In this document: positions 43,315 through 54,735 of the stretch, in pieces
Numbering within the stretch: position 1 is the first letter of the stretch
How the letters are laid out: the number at the start of each line of letters is the position of its first letter
Assembly (NCBI GenBank): GCA_034440615.1
Contig: JAOTOM010004317.1
Span: 124,001-188,000, forward strand
Reading direction: 5' to 3'
From: Ashinkailepas kermadecensis
Taxonomy: Eukaryota > Arthropoda > Thecostraca > Neolepadidae
Length of the DNA stretch: 64,000 nt
The notes under the pieces: model-generated
The model's database searches: none
Seen by the model: the letters and a program-made list of their open reading frames with translations, nothing else
Told to the model about the DNA's origin: nothing
Program-made: the position numbers and the translations under genes

Positions 43315-43606
43315 ACGCGGTGCCAAGTCGGATGTCGTCTGGTGGCCGGTCTTGTGCGCCGGTCATGTCAGCGGTTATCAGCAAATCGCACGGATGGCAC
43401 GGCCCCGAACGAGCCGTGCCGCCGCCGTGGGTGGTGGTGTAGGGTGCGCGGGTGTGCGTGTGTATGTGTGCAGCACTACGCCTCGTCTTCAGTCGCTCGG
43501 CGGTGCGGCCGACATGTTTTAGCTGCGATGGACGCTCGTCTCGTCGACGTACGGCGTCCACCGTCGTGCTACATGACCCGTTCCCCCTTTGTGTTCACGG
43601 CTCACT

Positions 43607-43794
43607 TATCCATTCACCAGGGGACGAGTGGTCTAGGGGTAAGATGCTCGTCTCGGAATCGAAAGGTTGTGGGTTCGAGTCTCACCTGTCGCTACTCTTC
43701 GCCCGCGACCAATCGGCGTGAGAGATTGGCGACGCTACATGACTCAACGGTCGACGTGTCGTAAAACCAATAACCAACCATATCCATTCACCAG
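43607..43794 (+). mobile_element. tRNA-derived SINE (family A), copy 3, with 14-bp target duplication
   Basis: The 160-bp element at 43621-43780 is nearly identical to copy 2 (anticodon region changed to CTCGGAA). The perfect direct repeats TATCCATTCACCAG at 43607-43620 and 43781-43794 are the target-site duplication. The near identity and intact flanks suggest recent activity. Confidence 0.95.
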
Positions 43795-43799
43795 ATCCA

Positions 43800-44680
43800 T
43801 CGAATTGGTTTCTACCAGTGATGTAACCTGTGCATTTTGGCGCTGGTTTCCTCGGTTCTGATTGCTGTATGTTGAAAGTGAAGTTTATAGGCGGACTGCC
43901 TCGTCTGATGCCTTTCCCTCAGTTGTATTGGCCACCGTGGAGACAGGGTATATTTTTCATTTTGCTTGTTCTTTCTGTTTTGAGAGGGGAGGGAAGGACG
44001 GGGCCTTGACGGCGATTCCAAAAGTCGTGACGCACAATTGATCAAAGGCATGTTGCGTATGGTTTATCGGCGACTTGCGTGCCTTGTGGCAGAAGGGACA
44101 GCGGTGCTAGGCAGTTTTGATATGATGTGCAATGAGCTGCGTACGAGTGGACCTTGAGCCCAGACTGGTGGACTTTGCGGTACCCAGACTGGTCACTGGT
44201 TGTACAGATGGCTGGCTTACAGTCGGAGTTCTCGGCAATCTCGCACGACAGCATACTTGGTCGTTTTCTAGTTATTTTGGCGTGAATGTGAAGCCTTTTT
44301 ATCCAATCCATGTCCATGTGCAGGCCGCGTGTTTGGTTGGCACGAGCTGGTCGGCCCGGCCGGCGGTGTGTTGTGTGTGCGTGGATGGTGTATGCATCAC
44401 AGGCTGTGGCCGGAATGTTGCACATTGCCGGCCTTGGACGCCGATACGGTGCGGTGCGGGCAGCCTGTGATCGGCCCACACCCGGCGGTTCGGCGGTCTT
44501 ACTTGACCTGACCTGACCTGACACCGGCGTGCGGCAGCGGGTGAGCGGGGACCAGTGTCGGATGGTGACGGGACCGCGGTGCCACTGGTGCAGTGGGTGG
44601 GACCGGCGTGATGTCGACCACCACAGCACACCTGTCGACACCTGCGGCCCGCCTCTGGCCGGCAGTTGTGACGGCTGTGG
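43800..44680. other. Intergenic region
   Basis: No recognised gene. Open frames here are unconvincing and lack family motifs. Confidence 0.45.
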
Positions 44681-44689
44681 CAGTGGTGG

Positions 44690-45725
44690 CGCGGACCCTG
44701 CTGCAGGCCGACTGTGGCAGCTGTGGCGGGGACCCTGCTGCAGGCCGGCTGTGGCAGTTGTGGCGCGGACCCTGCTGCAGGCCGGCTGTGGCAGTTGTGG
44801 CGCGGACCCTGCTGCAGGCCGACTGTGGCAGTTGTGGCGCGGACCCTGCTGCAGGCCGACTGTGGCAGTTGTGGCGCGGACCCTGCTGCAGGCCGGCTGT
44901 GGCAGTGGTGGCGCGGACCCTGCTGCAGGCCGACTGTGGCAGTTGTGGCGCGGACCCTGCTGCAGGCCGACTGTGGCGCGGACCCTGCTGCAGGCCGGCT
45001 GTGACAGTTGTGGCGCGGATCCTGCTGCGGGCCGGCTGTGGCAGTGGTGGCGCGGACCCTGCTGCAGGCCGACTGTGGCAGCTGTGGCGCGGACCCTGCT
45101 GCAGGCCGACTGTGGCAGCTGTGGCGCGGACCCTGCTGCAGGCCGGCTGTGACAGTTGTGGCGCGGACCCTGCTGCAGGCCGGCTGTGACAGTTGTGGCG
45201 CGGACCCTGCTGCAGGCCGGCTGTGGCAGTGGTGGCGCGGACCCTGCTGCAGGCCGACTGTGGCAGTTGTGGCGCGGACCCTGCTGCAGGCCGGCTGCGA
45301 CAGTTGTGGCGCAGACCCTGCTGCAGGCCGGCTGTGACGTGGCGTGGACCCTGCTGCAGGCCGACTGTGGCAGCTGTGGCGCGGACCCTGCTGCAGGCCG
45401 ACTGTGGCAGCTGTGGCGCGGACCCTGCTGCAGGCCGGCTGTGACAGTTGTGGCGCGGACCCTGCTGCAGGCCGGCTGTGACGTGGCGTGGACCCTGCTG
45501 CAGGCCGGCTGTGGCAGTTGTGGCGCGGACCCTGCTGCAGGCCGGCTGTGGCAGTTGTGGCGCGGACCCTGCTGCAGGCCGGCTGTGACGTGGCGTGGAC
45601 CCTGCTGCAGGCCGGCTGTGGCAGTTGTGGCGCGGACCCTGCTGCAGGCCGGCTGTGGCAGTTGTGGCGCGGACCCTGCTGCAGGCCGACTGTGACAGTT
45701 GTGGCGCGGACCCTGCTACAGGCTG
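44690..45725. repeat. 37-bp GC-rich minisatellite
   Basis: About 28 copies of GTGGCGCGGACCCTGCTGCA and GGCCGGCTGTGGCAGTT, with a shorter 23-bp variant class (GTGACGTGGCGTGGACC). Each unit has a CTGCAG site. All long frames across it are repeat artefacts. Confidence 0.95.
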
Positions 45726-46890
45726 ACGGACCGCGACAACGGTGCAGATGTTGGGCTGGAAGCGTGCCTTCCGCTCTTCATTCCTCGCCACTTTCGCAGC
45801 CCGCCGGATGTATGGGACGGGCAGCAGTTGGTTTCTTTGAAGTACTTACGCCCGCTATTCGTTTCGACAGTGCGAAGGTGAGAGGCGACTGTACGAAGCG
45901 GTGGGTTTTGTATCAGCTGTGATGTTACCAAGAAGATATCTTATGATATGGCATTCCGTCTACATGTCTACATCGCTTAAATGTGTCCGACAGTTGACGC
46001 CCCTACGTATCGATGTGTTATGAAATAATAAACAGTGCACAAATGAGTTCAGTTTGCCGTTGATTTTCGGTCCTGTTGGAAACCTCATACTTAGTGAGTT
46101 TGACGCGGCCCTTTGAATTATGACATTCCAGCGGTGTAAGGTTCCTGTACGTCAGGGATACACTTTGCACATGGTTTATTATTTCCCCTCGTTTCGTCAC
46201 ACCGCATTTCAAGTTCCAAAATATTATGTTATGGAGATGGCTACCGTACGTTGGGGTGGGGGGGGCGGAAGATGAGAAAGCTTTGCGCTGATGAGTTACG
46301 GCGCGGACGCGCAGGAGCCAAATCAGCGGCGGAAAATGGCAAGCAAGAAGGGCTATAGGAAGCCCTCGATGGATCGGTTCACAGTTATTTCGTTGGTGGC
46401 ATGCGGACGCCACTGGGCTCTGTGCGACCCCGACCTCTGCCGTAGCGGGGAGGACAACCTTCACCACCAAGACCCCGACTCTTCACTCTGTCTCCCAGTC
46501 CAACCTTACCGCAGGAGGAGCCACCGAAAGCCTGCATTCTGCCATTTAGTTCGGGTTACGCGCATGCGACACTGGTCTTGTGGAATTCTGTTCCGTTGGA
46601 TAGCAACAGACAACACGGTGCATGCCGACACTAACCAAGCACCGAGACCGGCCTGGGCCGCATCTCCGCTTATCATAATTGATCTTGGTGGCCGTAAGTC
46701 GCGTAGCCACCGCCGCTCTGCTGGCTTGTGATCCCTGCATCAGGAGAGGATTACTTTGGAATTACTCAAGACAACCGGTTGCACAATAAGCGGTTAAGTG
46801 TGCGCTACGAGGCCAAAGCACCACGTGGCTCCACACCAGACGGGATACGGGGAGCCGCTTGCCACTGGCGCCCGGCGCCTTTCATGGGGT
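45726..46890. other. Intergenic region
   Basis: Unique sequence of mixed composition; I see no supported gene, RNA or element. Confidence 0.45.
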
Positions 46891-46892
46891 GG

Positions 46893-47045
46893 GTTGTAAC
46901 GGTCACACAGTAACCGGCCACATCGTACAGTTTCCGTCAGTGCAGCCTTCACCGGCACGCATGGTGTGTACCGGGGACACAGTAACCGGCCACATAGTAC
47001 AGTCTCCGTCAGTGCAACCTCAACCGGTACACATGGTGTGTGCAA
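46893..47045. repeat. Two-copy 72-bp direct repeat
   Basis: ACACAGTAACCGGCCACAT and CGTCAGTGCAGCCTTCACCG recur once with a few differences. Confidence 0.8.
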
Positions 47046-47718
47046 GAGCTGACTTGTACCGCGAATTAGGTGCGAACAAAATATAAAGGGTATGCATTGT
47101 AGCGCTTAGACGGATTGTGCGCTGTTAGGGTCTTCATGAAAGGCTAGACCGACACGTCTTTGGCAGGATAACTACATACGTCATGCCACACGTGAGAGAG
47201 TTGCAATACTATCGTCTTCATAGACTAGGCCGAGTGTGAGACGTCCGGCAGGCCTCTGGAGCGGCAGGGTTTTGCGCAATGTTGCACCCACTGTGAGACG
47301 TGCAATGTCGTGTTGTCGTGGCCTGCCCGGCGATTCTGGTACCGCCCGGGGACGGTACAAACCCACACAGGCGGAAAGGTGTTCATCCGGGAATACCGCC
47401 AGGCAAATTATTACCTGTCGAAGCAACTTGATGGGCCATTCCCACTGTCCGGCGGCAAACAAAAAAAAGTTCGCCGCACATCAGGAAGCTCTGGTGTGCT
47501 GCCACAATTTTCTGCGGCGCGATGCTTCCCTGTCCCATGGTTGTATTTTCCAGCTTGCGGTGCACCGCGTATGACTAAAAGCAACACTACACCAAGTATT
47601 CACGGTCTGCGATTTAGAAGTTGAGATTTGCTTGGTCTCGAAAGACATTTGATTTGCTACATATTTTACCAAGACCTCCACACTATTTGAACTACCATCC
47701 CTGCCCGGAAACAAATCC

Positions 47719-47720
47719 AT

Positions 47721-47794
<74 letters not shown>

Positions 47795-47798
47795 ATGT
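47719..47798. repeat. (TA)n(GT)n microsatellite
   Basis: About 53 bases of alternating TA followed by about 24 of GT. Confidence 0.97.
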
Positions 47799-47910
47799 GT
47801 AGCTTTGAGGGGCCCCGACCGGACCGAAATCAATCACTCCACGATTTGTTTTGTTAGGAAAACGTTCTGCTTCTATTTTCGATCCCAACAAGTATTACCG
47901 TCCTTCCCCG

Positions 47911-48832
47911 TTAACACGCGCCCTGGAGGGCCTCTGAGAATTACGCGCACTGGAGGGGGGCGGATTCCCCCCCCCTAAGATCTCGGCTCCTAGTAAAGCT
48001 GGAGGAACGAAATTCGCAGGGTGGATGGGCACGGTAGTGAACTCTATTGTGTGCAATTATCGTGACCTTAGGTCAATATCTTCAAGGTCAAATGAGGTCA
48101 GATTGGCAAAATTTTCCAGTTTTGCGTGGCTTGGCTTGTCATCGTTATGGATCGCTGTGATTGTGTTTAAATGCTCAAAAATGAGCATGAATGATGTCTT
48201 GGACATTACTAATGATGCAATGCAGATGCTAGACCCAACATTTGACCTCAGGTCACCTATATAGCACCACTTTATCAGGTCAGTTACCTGTTCCAGTTAC
48301 CGGAACCGGCCGCCCGCCCGACTGCTCCGTCGGGCAGCTCGGAGCAATCGGCTTCGTGAAGAAGGGAGTGAAGTACATGAATAAAGTATGGAAACGCAAT
48401 GACAAACAGTACAAATGACAACCAGTAGTGCATTTATGGCAACATTCCAGTTGATCAAGTTTGGTTCCATTAACCTGTCATGAACTTGACCTGACTTCAC
48501 CTTGGTGACCTAACATGACCTTGAAACTATACAGCATATCAATATGCATCAAACAAGTCGCTAGTGTTGCCTAGAACACTTCCCTTTTGTCAGTATACTG
48601 GAAGCGCATCAGCGCCGATTTTGGTGGTCTGGCGCTAAAAATTTTTTGACTTTAGCGGCCCCTAACTTGAAAAATTTTCGGCCGATTTCAATTTTTCTTG
48701 CTTTAAACGACGTGCCGTTCATTTCCAGGCAGGTACACCGAAAATTGCGTATATCGACCGGTAAAATCTGCAGTTATTTGCGAAAAACAGGAGGGGTGGG
48801 CGGATTTCGCCCCCCTCCAGTGCGCGTGTTAA
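47911..48832. mobile_element. TTAA-flanked MITE with AGGTCA half-sites
   Basis: Bounded by TTAA on each side; inverted termini TTAACACGCGC and GCGCGTGTTAA followed by ACTGGAGGGGGGCGGATT and its inverse. The left end has an extra 27-base insertion that duplicates part of the terminus. The interior has GTGACCTTAGGTCA, TCAAGGTCAAATGAGGTCA and similar. TTAA specificity fits piggyBac- or Kolobok-derived MITEs. No coding sequence. Confidence 0.85.
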
Positions 48833-49834
48833 GGCTCCAATGGTCGATGTTGTTACTGAAGTGCATTGAGTGCACCGTCAGTCTCCCTCACTGCAAGAGC
48901 AGGACACGGGGTCGGAGGTTCCCGAGATCAGATACGCAATCCGATCAGACTCCAGTCGACTCCAAGAACCCTGACTTCCAGTGAACATTTCAAGTGTTAT
49001 TTTGTCAATGGAATTATGTCTTTCCAATCACTAGACTGTGGCATTAAGCGTTTTGTCACTTGCGACGGTGGAGTGTCATCCTCTAGATCACTAAGAGGCG
49101 GTGGCTGCTAAATCGCTCAGTCAATTGTGCTACAGGAATATAATCCTTGCTTTCACTGAATGGAAGTGGGCGCTTATGTTCTTCGGCTGAACGGAAGAGG
49201 TGGCTCATCCGCCGACCTGTTGCCGCTTCAGAGAACTACCAGACGTGGAGTTATCCGTACTTACATCTTAGTTTGGTGATTTGTCTCATTAGACCAAAAA
49301 CTAACGTCCATGGGACAGATGTCGTCATTGGCGGAACGGAATTAGCGAAATTTCGGAATTTCGAACATGATCGATGCGTGTCGCCCCGCTTTGCCTCGTT
49401 CGATGGCTTCATTCGTACCGGGCCGTCCGTTATCCTCTCTTTGTTCAGACATGTTTGGCTTACCAGTTCACACCATTTTCCAGCTCCCAGGCCGTGTTGA
49501 GGCGAGCCAAGCGCAGTTTTGAAACAAGTGTGTCCAATAGCGGCATAATTTAGCAGAAATGGTCACGCAGAGCTAAAAAAACCATTAGCTGGATTCCAGG
49601 AACATGGCATCCACAGTCTTGCGGTCTAGCTAAGCCTGGCCGTGCCAACTCGGCTTGGCGCACCTCCATTTGGAGGGATGAAGCCCTGCTGTAAAAATAC
49701 GGCTCTGACAGTTGGCCGTACCAAGACCACAGCTCCGAGCGCAGTGATTCCAGGGCACCCGACTCGGGCGTGCTGGTGGCACAGCTGTAAGACTGGAGCG
49801 TCGGCAAGGGAGGACGATCACAGTCGGCGTCGTG
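48833..49834. other. Intergenic region upstream of the serine protease
   Basis: No gene recognised; presumably includes the promoter of the protease. I see no obvious TATA box. Confidence 0.45.
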
Positions 49835-50722
49835 ATGCGGCTGGCGCTGTGTCTGCTGCTGTGGACGGCCGTGTGTGCGGCGCTGCCTCCGTCCGTCGGG
49901 CCGGGCGCCGCCGCCGCCGCCGCCGCCGCCGACGAGGAGCCGGACGTGACGCCGGACGTGACGCTCACCTCTCGCATCCGACACGGCACCGAGGTGGCGG
50001 TCGAGGCGCGCCGCGACAAGTGGACGTTCATCGCCGTCGTGGGCGTGCGCCAGCCGGACGGCGGCGTGCGCTGGGTGTGCGGCGGCTCGCTGGTCAGCGC
50101 GCGCCACGTGCTCACCGCCGCCCACTGCGTGTCCGGCGAGCCGGCCGACCTGGTGGTGCGGCTCGGCGAGACGCGGCTCGGCACGACCGCCGACGGCGCG
50201 CACGCCGAGCGCGGCGTGCTGCGACGCGTCGTGCACCCGCGGCGCGCCGGCTACCTGCACGACCTGGCGGTGGTGACGCTGACGCGGCTGGTGCCGCACG
50301 CGGCCGTCATCATGTCGACGGTGACGGTGTCGGCCGGCCAGGCGGTCGAGGTGGCCGGCTGGGGGCTGACCGAGTTCGCCGGCCGGCCGTCGCCGGTGCT
50401 GCTGGAGGCGGCCGTCACCGTCACCGACCCGGCGCGCTGCGAGCGGCTGCACGACGCCGGCGGCGCGCTCTTCCGCCGGCTGTACCCGGGCGGCTTCGGC
50501 GGCAGCATGGTGTGCGCGGCAGACCTGAGCGGCGGCGGGCGCGACGCGTGCCGCGCCGACTCTGGCGGCCCGCTGACGGTCGGCGCGCCCGGCCACCAGC
50601 GGCTGGTGGGCGTCATCAACAGCGGCACCGGCTGCGGCGACGCCGACCGGCCCGGAATCTACACAGACGTGGCGCACTACACCGACTGGATCGTCCGGCA
50701 GATACTGGCCGACCAGCCGTGA
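49835..50722 (+). CDS. Secreted trypsin-like serine protease (S1 family), intronless
   Basis: A 295-residue protein from one exon. The N-terminal hydrophobic stretch LALCLLLWTAVCAA is a signal peptide, followed by a short pro-region with eight alanines. Cleavage after Arg47 would expose IRHG, an unusual form of the IVGG neo-N-terminus. The catalytic triad is present: His97 (TAAHC), Asp143 (HDLAVVTL), Ser243 (ADSGGPL). Asp237 lies at the S1 position equivalent to chymotrypsin 189, so cleavage after Lys/Arg is expected. Cysteines for the 42-58, 168-182 and 191-220 bridges are present. The residue equivalent to Gly193 in the oxyanion hole is Ala241, which may lower activity. No CLIP or other accessory domain. 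GC at third positions is extreme, like the exons of the other genes, which argues for a native gene. Digestive or haemolymph roles are both possible. Confidence 0.92.
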   Translation: MRLALCLLLWTAVCAALPPSVGPGAAAAAAAADEEPDVTPDVTLTSRIRHGTEVAVEARRDKWTFIAVVGVRQPDGGVRWVCGGSLVSARHVLTAAHCVSGEPADLVVRLGETRLGTTADGAHAERGVLRRVVHPRRAGYLHDLAVVTLTRLVPHAAVIMSTVTVSAGQAVEVAGWGLTEFAGRPSPVLLEAAVTVTDPARCERLHDAGGALFRRLYPGGFGGSMVCAADLSGGGRDACRADSGGPLTVGAPGHQRLVGVINSGTGCGDADRPGIYTDVAHYTDWIVRQILADQP

Positions 50723-50850
50723 CGCGTCGTGACGCGACGTGACGCACTGTGACGTGCCCTGGTGCACCGTGACACGCCGTGACGCGCCGGTCGCAGCGGA
50801 CAGGTCGTGCTGTGACGGGTCATGTGACAGGTCGTGCTGTGACGGGTAAC
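50717..50850. repeat. GTGACGCG short tandem repeat at the protease stop codon
   Basis: The stop-codon context CCGTGACGCG is followed by about ten degenerate GTGACGC units and then two longer units (ACAGGTCGTGCTGTGACGGG). Confidence 0.7.
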
Positions 50851-52210
50851 GTGGCAGGCCACCCAGTGACGCGCTGTGTATCTGGCCCCAGTAGTGGCAC
50901 CGACTCTGAACGGTGCATGAAGGATTTCGTTGTTGTGGCATGTGACTTCCTCAGCTGCGAATGTTCGGTTGGAACGGACGTGAAGGCAGCAGGAGTTCGA
51001 TATTCATATTGAAGTTGATATCCATTGGTCAATCAATTCAGTTTCTTTTCCGAAGCATGCCCAACGGTGCAATGCATGGCCAACGGTGCGATGCATTTCC
51101 AAGTGAAAGCTTTTTGCGGGGCACTGTCTCGCTTGACCTCCACATGTCATTGAGTTGACATGGTATGTACTCATAGGTTCATATATGTGCCCACATGCAT
51201 GATCATTAATCACATCGAACGTCACCACCCAGCAAAGGTCACCACAAGGCACCAGGTCAGGCAAATGACGAGAGGGTCACGTGTGCGTAACCAATACCAT
51301 GTTGGGCATATTTCACGGGAAAATGAGCGCAAATTATTTCCTAGGCTACACAGAACCCCATGGCAAGGTATATGTTGAAGGCCACCGCATTCTTAACCAC
51401 TAAGCGCAAAAAAAGACGTGATTGTTCGCACTCTTCATGCATATTTTAAAAACACTATTGGAGATATGCAACTTTGAAGATAATTTTTTAGACCATCTTG
51501 TCATTCGGCCTCCTTTGACACAGATTATTGCGGTATTGATCAGCACATTACTGTGTCCTGGTGGTTATCTTCGCCGGACCGCGGCATCGGTCACCGATTT
51601 GGTCCGCAAATTATAGCAAATTGTTTGTCTCTGGTATATAGCAGATTGCTAGTATCTGGTATTTGTCGTAGATTAACTTGCATGTGAGAAGTTTCACTGT
51701 GGTTAATAATGGTGCATTTGGCATATATGTGAAAACTATGGCGACCAGGTCAGCTCAATAACCTCTGGAGGTCAAACGAGTCAGCGTCCAGAAGAACGCC
51801 CTGACCTGGTTATGCAGCACACCATTGGGAATACTTGACGAGAAAATGAGCAAACTTAATCCACCCATGAGTATCGAGCTCCGTGCGGTCCCATGCTAAC
51901 GTCTACGGCGTTCTTCACAGGTGCACTGGAAGGCGAACAGGTACAGGTGTACACTAGGCGAGATCAGTCCACTCTCTTCGTTTGTTTTGCAATTATCTTC
52001 AGACCAAAAAACTAACAGATATAACTCATTGTCTGCCTTCAAATAGGAACCTCACGCGTCAATTCGATGAAAAGAATACAATTGGTTGCACATTTTGGAA
52101 GTTATTGACTTCCAAATTGAAACCTACCAGAACATCGATACGTGTGTCAACATCGATATGAGGTATGAGAAGCATATGTGCAAGCAACGCATCCGGACCC
52201 ATCACGTCAG
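50851..52210. other. Intergenic region
   Basis: Unique AT-balanced sequence with a few AGGTCA-type motifs around 51230-51270 and 51745-51790. No gene recognised. Confidence 0.45.
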
Positions 52211-52214
52211 CATG

Positions 52215-52430
52215 CGGAGAAATCACAGCTGGGCCTTGGAGCCATCGGATGGACCTCGGAGCCATCAGCTGGACGTCGGAGCCATCAGCTGGGCCTTGGA
52301 GCCATCCGATGGGTTTTCGAACCATCAGATGGACCTTGCAGTCATCAGATGGACCTTGGAGCCATCAAACGGGCCTCGGAGCCATCAAACGGGCCTTGGA
52401 GCCATCAGCTGGGCACTTGACATGCACACA
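52215..52430. repeat. 18-19 bp minisatellite
   Basis: About eleven units of TTGGAGCCATCAGATGGACC with variants (CAGCTGGGCC, AAACGGGCC). Confidence 0.92.
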
Positions 52431-54341
52431 ACGGCTCATTTGCAGGCTCAGAAGGGCTCTGACAGCCGTGGTGTCTAGAAGCCGCCAATGAGCGTCCTGC
52501 AGAAAACGCGCTCTGTCCGACGGACGACCCTTCATGGCTGTTTGCCGAGGAGTTGCGCTCTCCATCGCCTCCGTGGCCGGGACTGGCAAACACGATCCGT
52601 CAGCCGCCAGCCGGCAGCGGCGCATTGCCGGCCAGCGATTGGCCGGGACGTTGACCGGCCTGGCCAGCACGACCGGCGACCTTCACGGTGGCCGAGCCGA
52701 GAGGGTGCACATCAGAGGCGGCAAATACCAAACTAATGAGACCGAAGCCCGGGCCGGGGCCGACTGCTGTGGCCGGGCCCCACTTGGGCCCGGCCACTGT
52801 GCAGTAAAGCCTGATCAAAAGACCAGCGTGTTTGTATGCAGGTGGTAATGTTGTTTTTGCACTTGAGTGAAGGTGTGATTACCAATGAAGGCAATCCCCA
52901 TGTATATGAATGATATGCTTGAGTTTATGCACCTATATCTTTGATAAACTGCGTATTAAAGCAATTCCCTTGTCGAATGCATTTGTACTTTTCAGAGAAA
53001 TTACTTCGAACCTGCTAAATGTCTATCAGAAGATCTTCCGGTGTTAAGCAAAGCTAAGCCAATTTCTGGCATGTGTCTGATAACATGATCAGTGGATATC
53101 AGATTTGTCCCAAATTAGGGATGGTCGAAGAAAAGTTGCATTATCTTCAGCCAGCTAATTTTTAGTTTTAATTGTGCGCCCGAAGTCATTTTTCAGGTCA
53201 TCCACGTTGCATCATGCCTACAAGACTAATTAATGTCCAAGCCACTACCCGGGTATTTAAACAACTCTTACTGCAGCCTCCATTTTCAGCACCTTCGCTT
53301 CCACCGTCAGCATCAGAGGTCAAAAATGTTTCTAGACTGCTACCTACGAGAACAAAACATGCACTTTTTGCTACCTGGGTCCGGCTTAAGTGATATTGTT
53401 CCTTGTGAGCGACGGTGCTGCCACCTTTTTAGCTCCTCACTTGTTCGCAACGCCACCCGCTCTACTCCATAATTGTTACTCAAGTTACAAGTTACCCAGA
53501 CGTTGGCGGTCGCGTTGGCGTTATTTGTTCCTGCACTATGGTTCTCTTGGGGTGTCTGCTGCTAGTTTTTCATTGATGTGACCATAAATCAACTAATTAT
53601 AGTTTAATTTATTATTTAAAGGCCTAGAAATGTATTATCATGTGCAATACATGTTTTTTATGTGCATATCACGCCCAATAACAATCAAAATTACCAGCAC
53701 TTGTTACCTGGTGAAGTAAGCGTTGGCGATTCATCCTTCTATATACAATGACATAGAGATGGGTCTTGGAATAATATGGTTCGTAAACGGATACTCAGTA
53801 CCAAAATAGTACTGTATTAATTAAGCAACCACCGATGTCATGGGCAAACCCATGGGGTGATGCAGTATCGCTCAATACTGTAGCAGCCTTTTAGTCAGTG
53901 ATATTTCATAATCTGGATGTCTTCTGTTCGTTACAAAACTAGTTTTTGTGGAAAGCATTCGTGACCAGTCACTCCTTTTTATTTCAATACGTCATGGATA
54001 AATTGCTACTTGAGTGAGATATTGAGGGCCAATCTTGCTACCTACCAGCGTAGGCAAGTTGGCGACTTTCTTGACCTCTGGTCAGCATGTCGCAACTCAA
54101 ACAAACGGTATCCTAAGCATAGAACAGCCGAGTACTTGTGTACCTTTCAGAGATTCTGCCTCACTCCGAAGTTACAGGTGAAGTAGAGTTGAGGTGCAGT
54201 TGATGTACATCTGAGTACCCGTGTATGTTCCGGAGATTCTGACTCACTCCGAAGCAATGGAATAATGAAGGAAATAACTCCTTTGAGGAAAGTGTAGCAT
54301 GATAAATGTGAATCAACAAGCGCTATCGAATGTGACATATA
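52431..54341. other. Intergenic region
   Basis: A GC-rich patch at 52480-52800 has open frames on both strands, none with a recognised motif. The remainder is AT-rich and featureless apart from two copies of a GTGTATGTTCCGGAGATTCT-like segment near 54140-54260. Confidence 0.45.
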
Positions 54342-54424
54342 GGCATTGCGTGTAAATAAAATATACGACCTTCAATATACCAGGAGGTGCTGAGTTGACA
54401 TCAAAAGTAACGATAAAGATTGTA

Positions 54425-54472
54425 CTTTATTACTCAACGTTTCGGCCAGGGGCCATCGTCAGGAGTGATATA
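54425..54472 (-). ncRNA. Hammerhead ribozyme motif, left Penelope-like copy
   Basis: On the minus strand: ACTC-CTGACGA-TGGCC-CCT-GGCC-GAAAC-GTT-GAGT. The core boxes CUGANGA and GAAA, stem II GGCC/GGCC, a two-base stem III (AC/GU) and stem I (ACUC/GAGU) are all present, with cleavage expected after GUU. Hammerheads with minimal stem III are known from Penelope-like elements. Confidence 0.82.
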
Positions 54473-54735
54473 AAAAGGTCAAGCTTAACAATTGAAAAAA
54501 AGCACGCGGGGAAAAAAGCGTGCAAAAAGACACGTGGAATGCAGAAAAGCCTCCTCAGTGGTGCAGACACTCAAAGAAACTCCAAACCAGAAACAAACTA
54601 TGTCAAGAAGGAATCCTCTGAGGAAGCCCGAGCCGATGGTCCATATACATATCGATGCATACACTCACGCACATATATAGACATATATCCAATATAACCC
54701 GTAATACATAATATATAATTTATGTTTACGTAATT

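Noticed and set aside
42269..43561. Open frames of several hundred codons over the 20-bp minisatellite on both strands
   Set aside because: They follow the 20-bp period in every frame, have no start context or family motif, and arise only because the unit lacks stop codons.
44499..45791. A 430-codon open frame and its plus-strand partners over the 37-bp minisatellite
   Set aside because: Pure repeat translation in all frames; no conserved domain, no splice signals.
49550..50941. 463-codon open frame antisense to the serine protease
   Set aside because: A shadow frame caused by extreme GC content; the sense strand has a signal peptide and intact catalytic triad.
52365..52848. Possible small gene in the GC-rich patch
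   Set aside because: Open frames on both strands, none with a signal peptide, domain or convincing splice sites.
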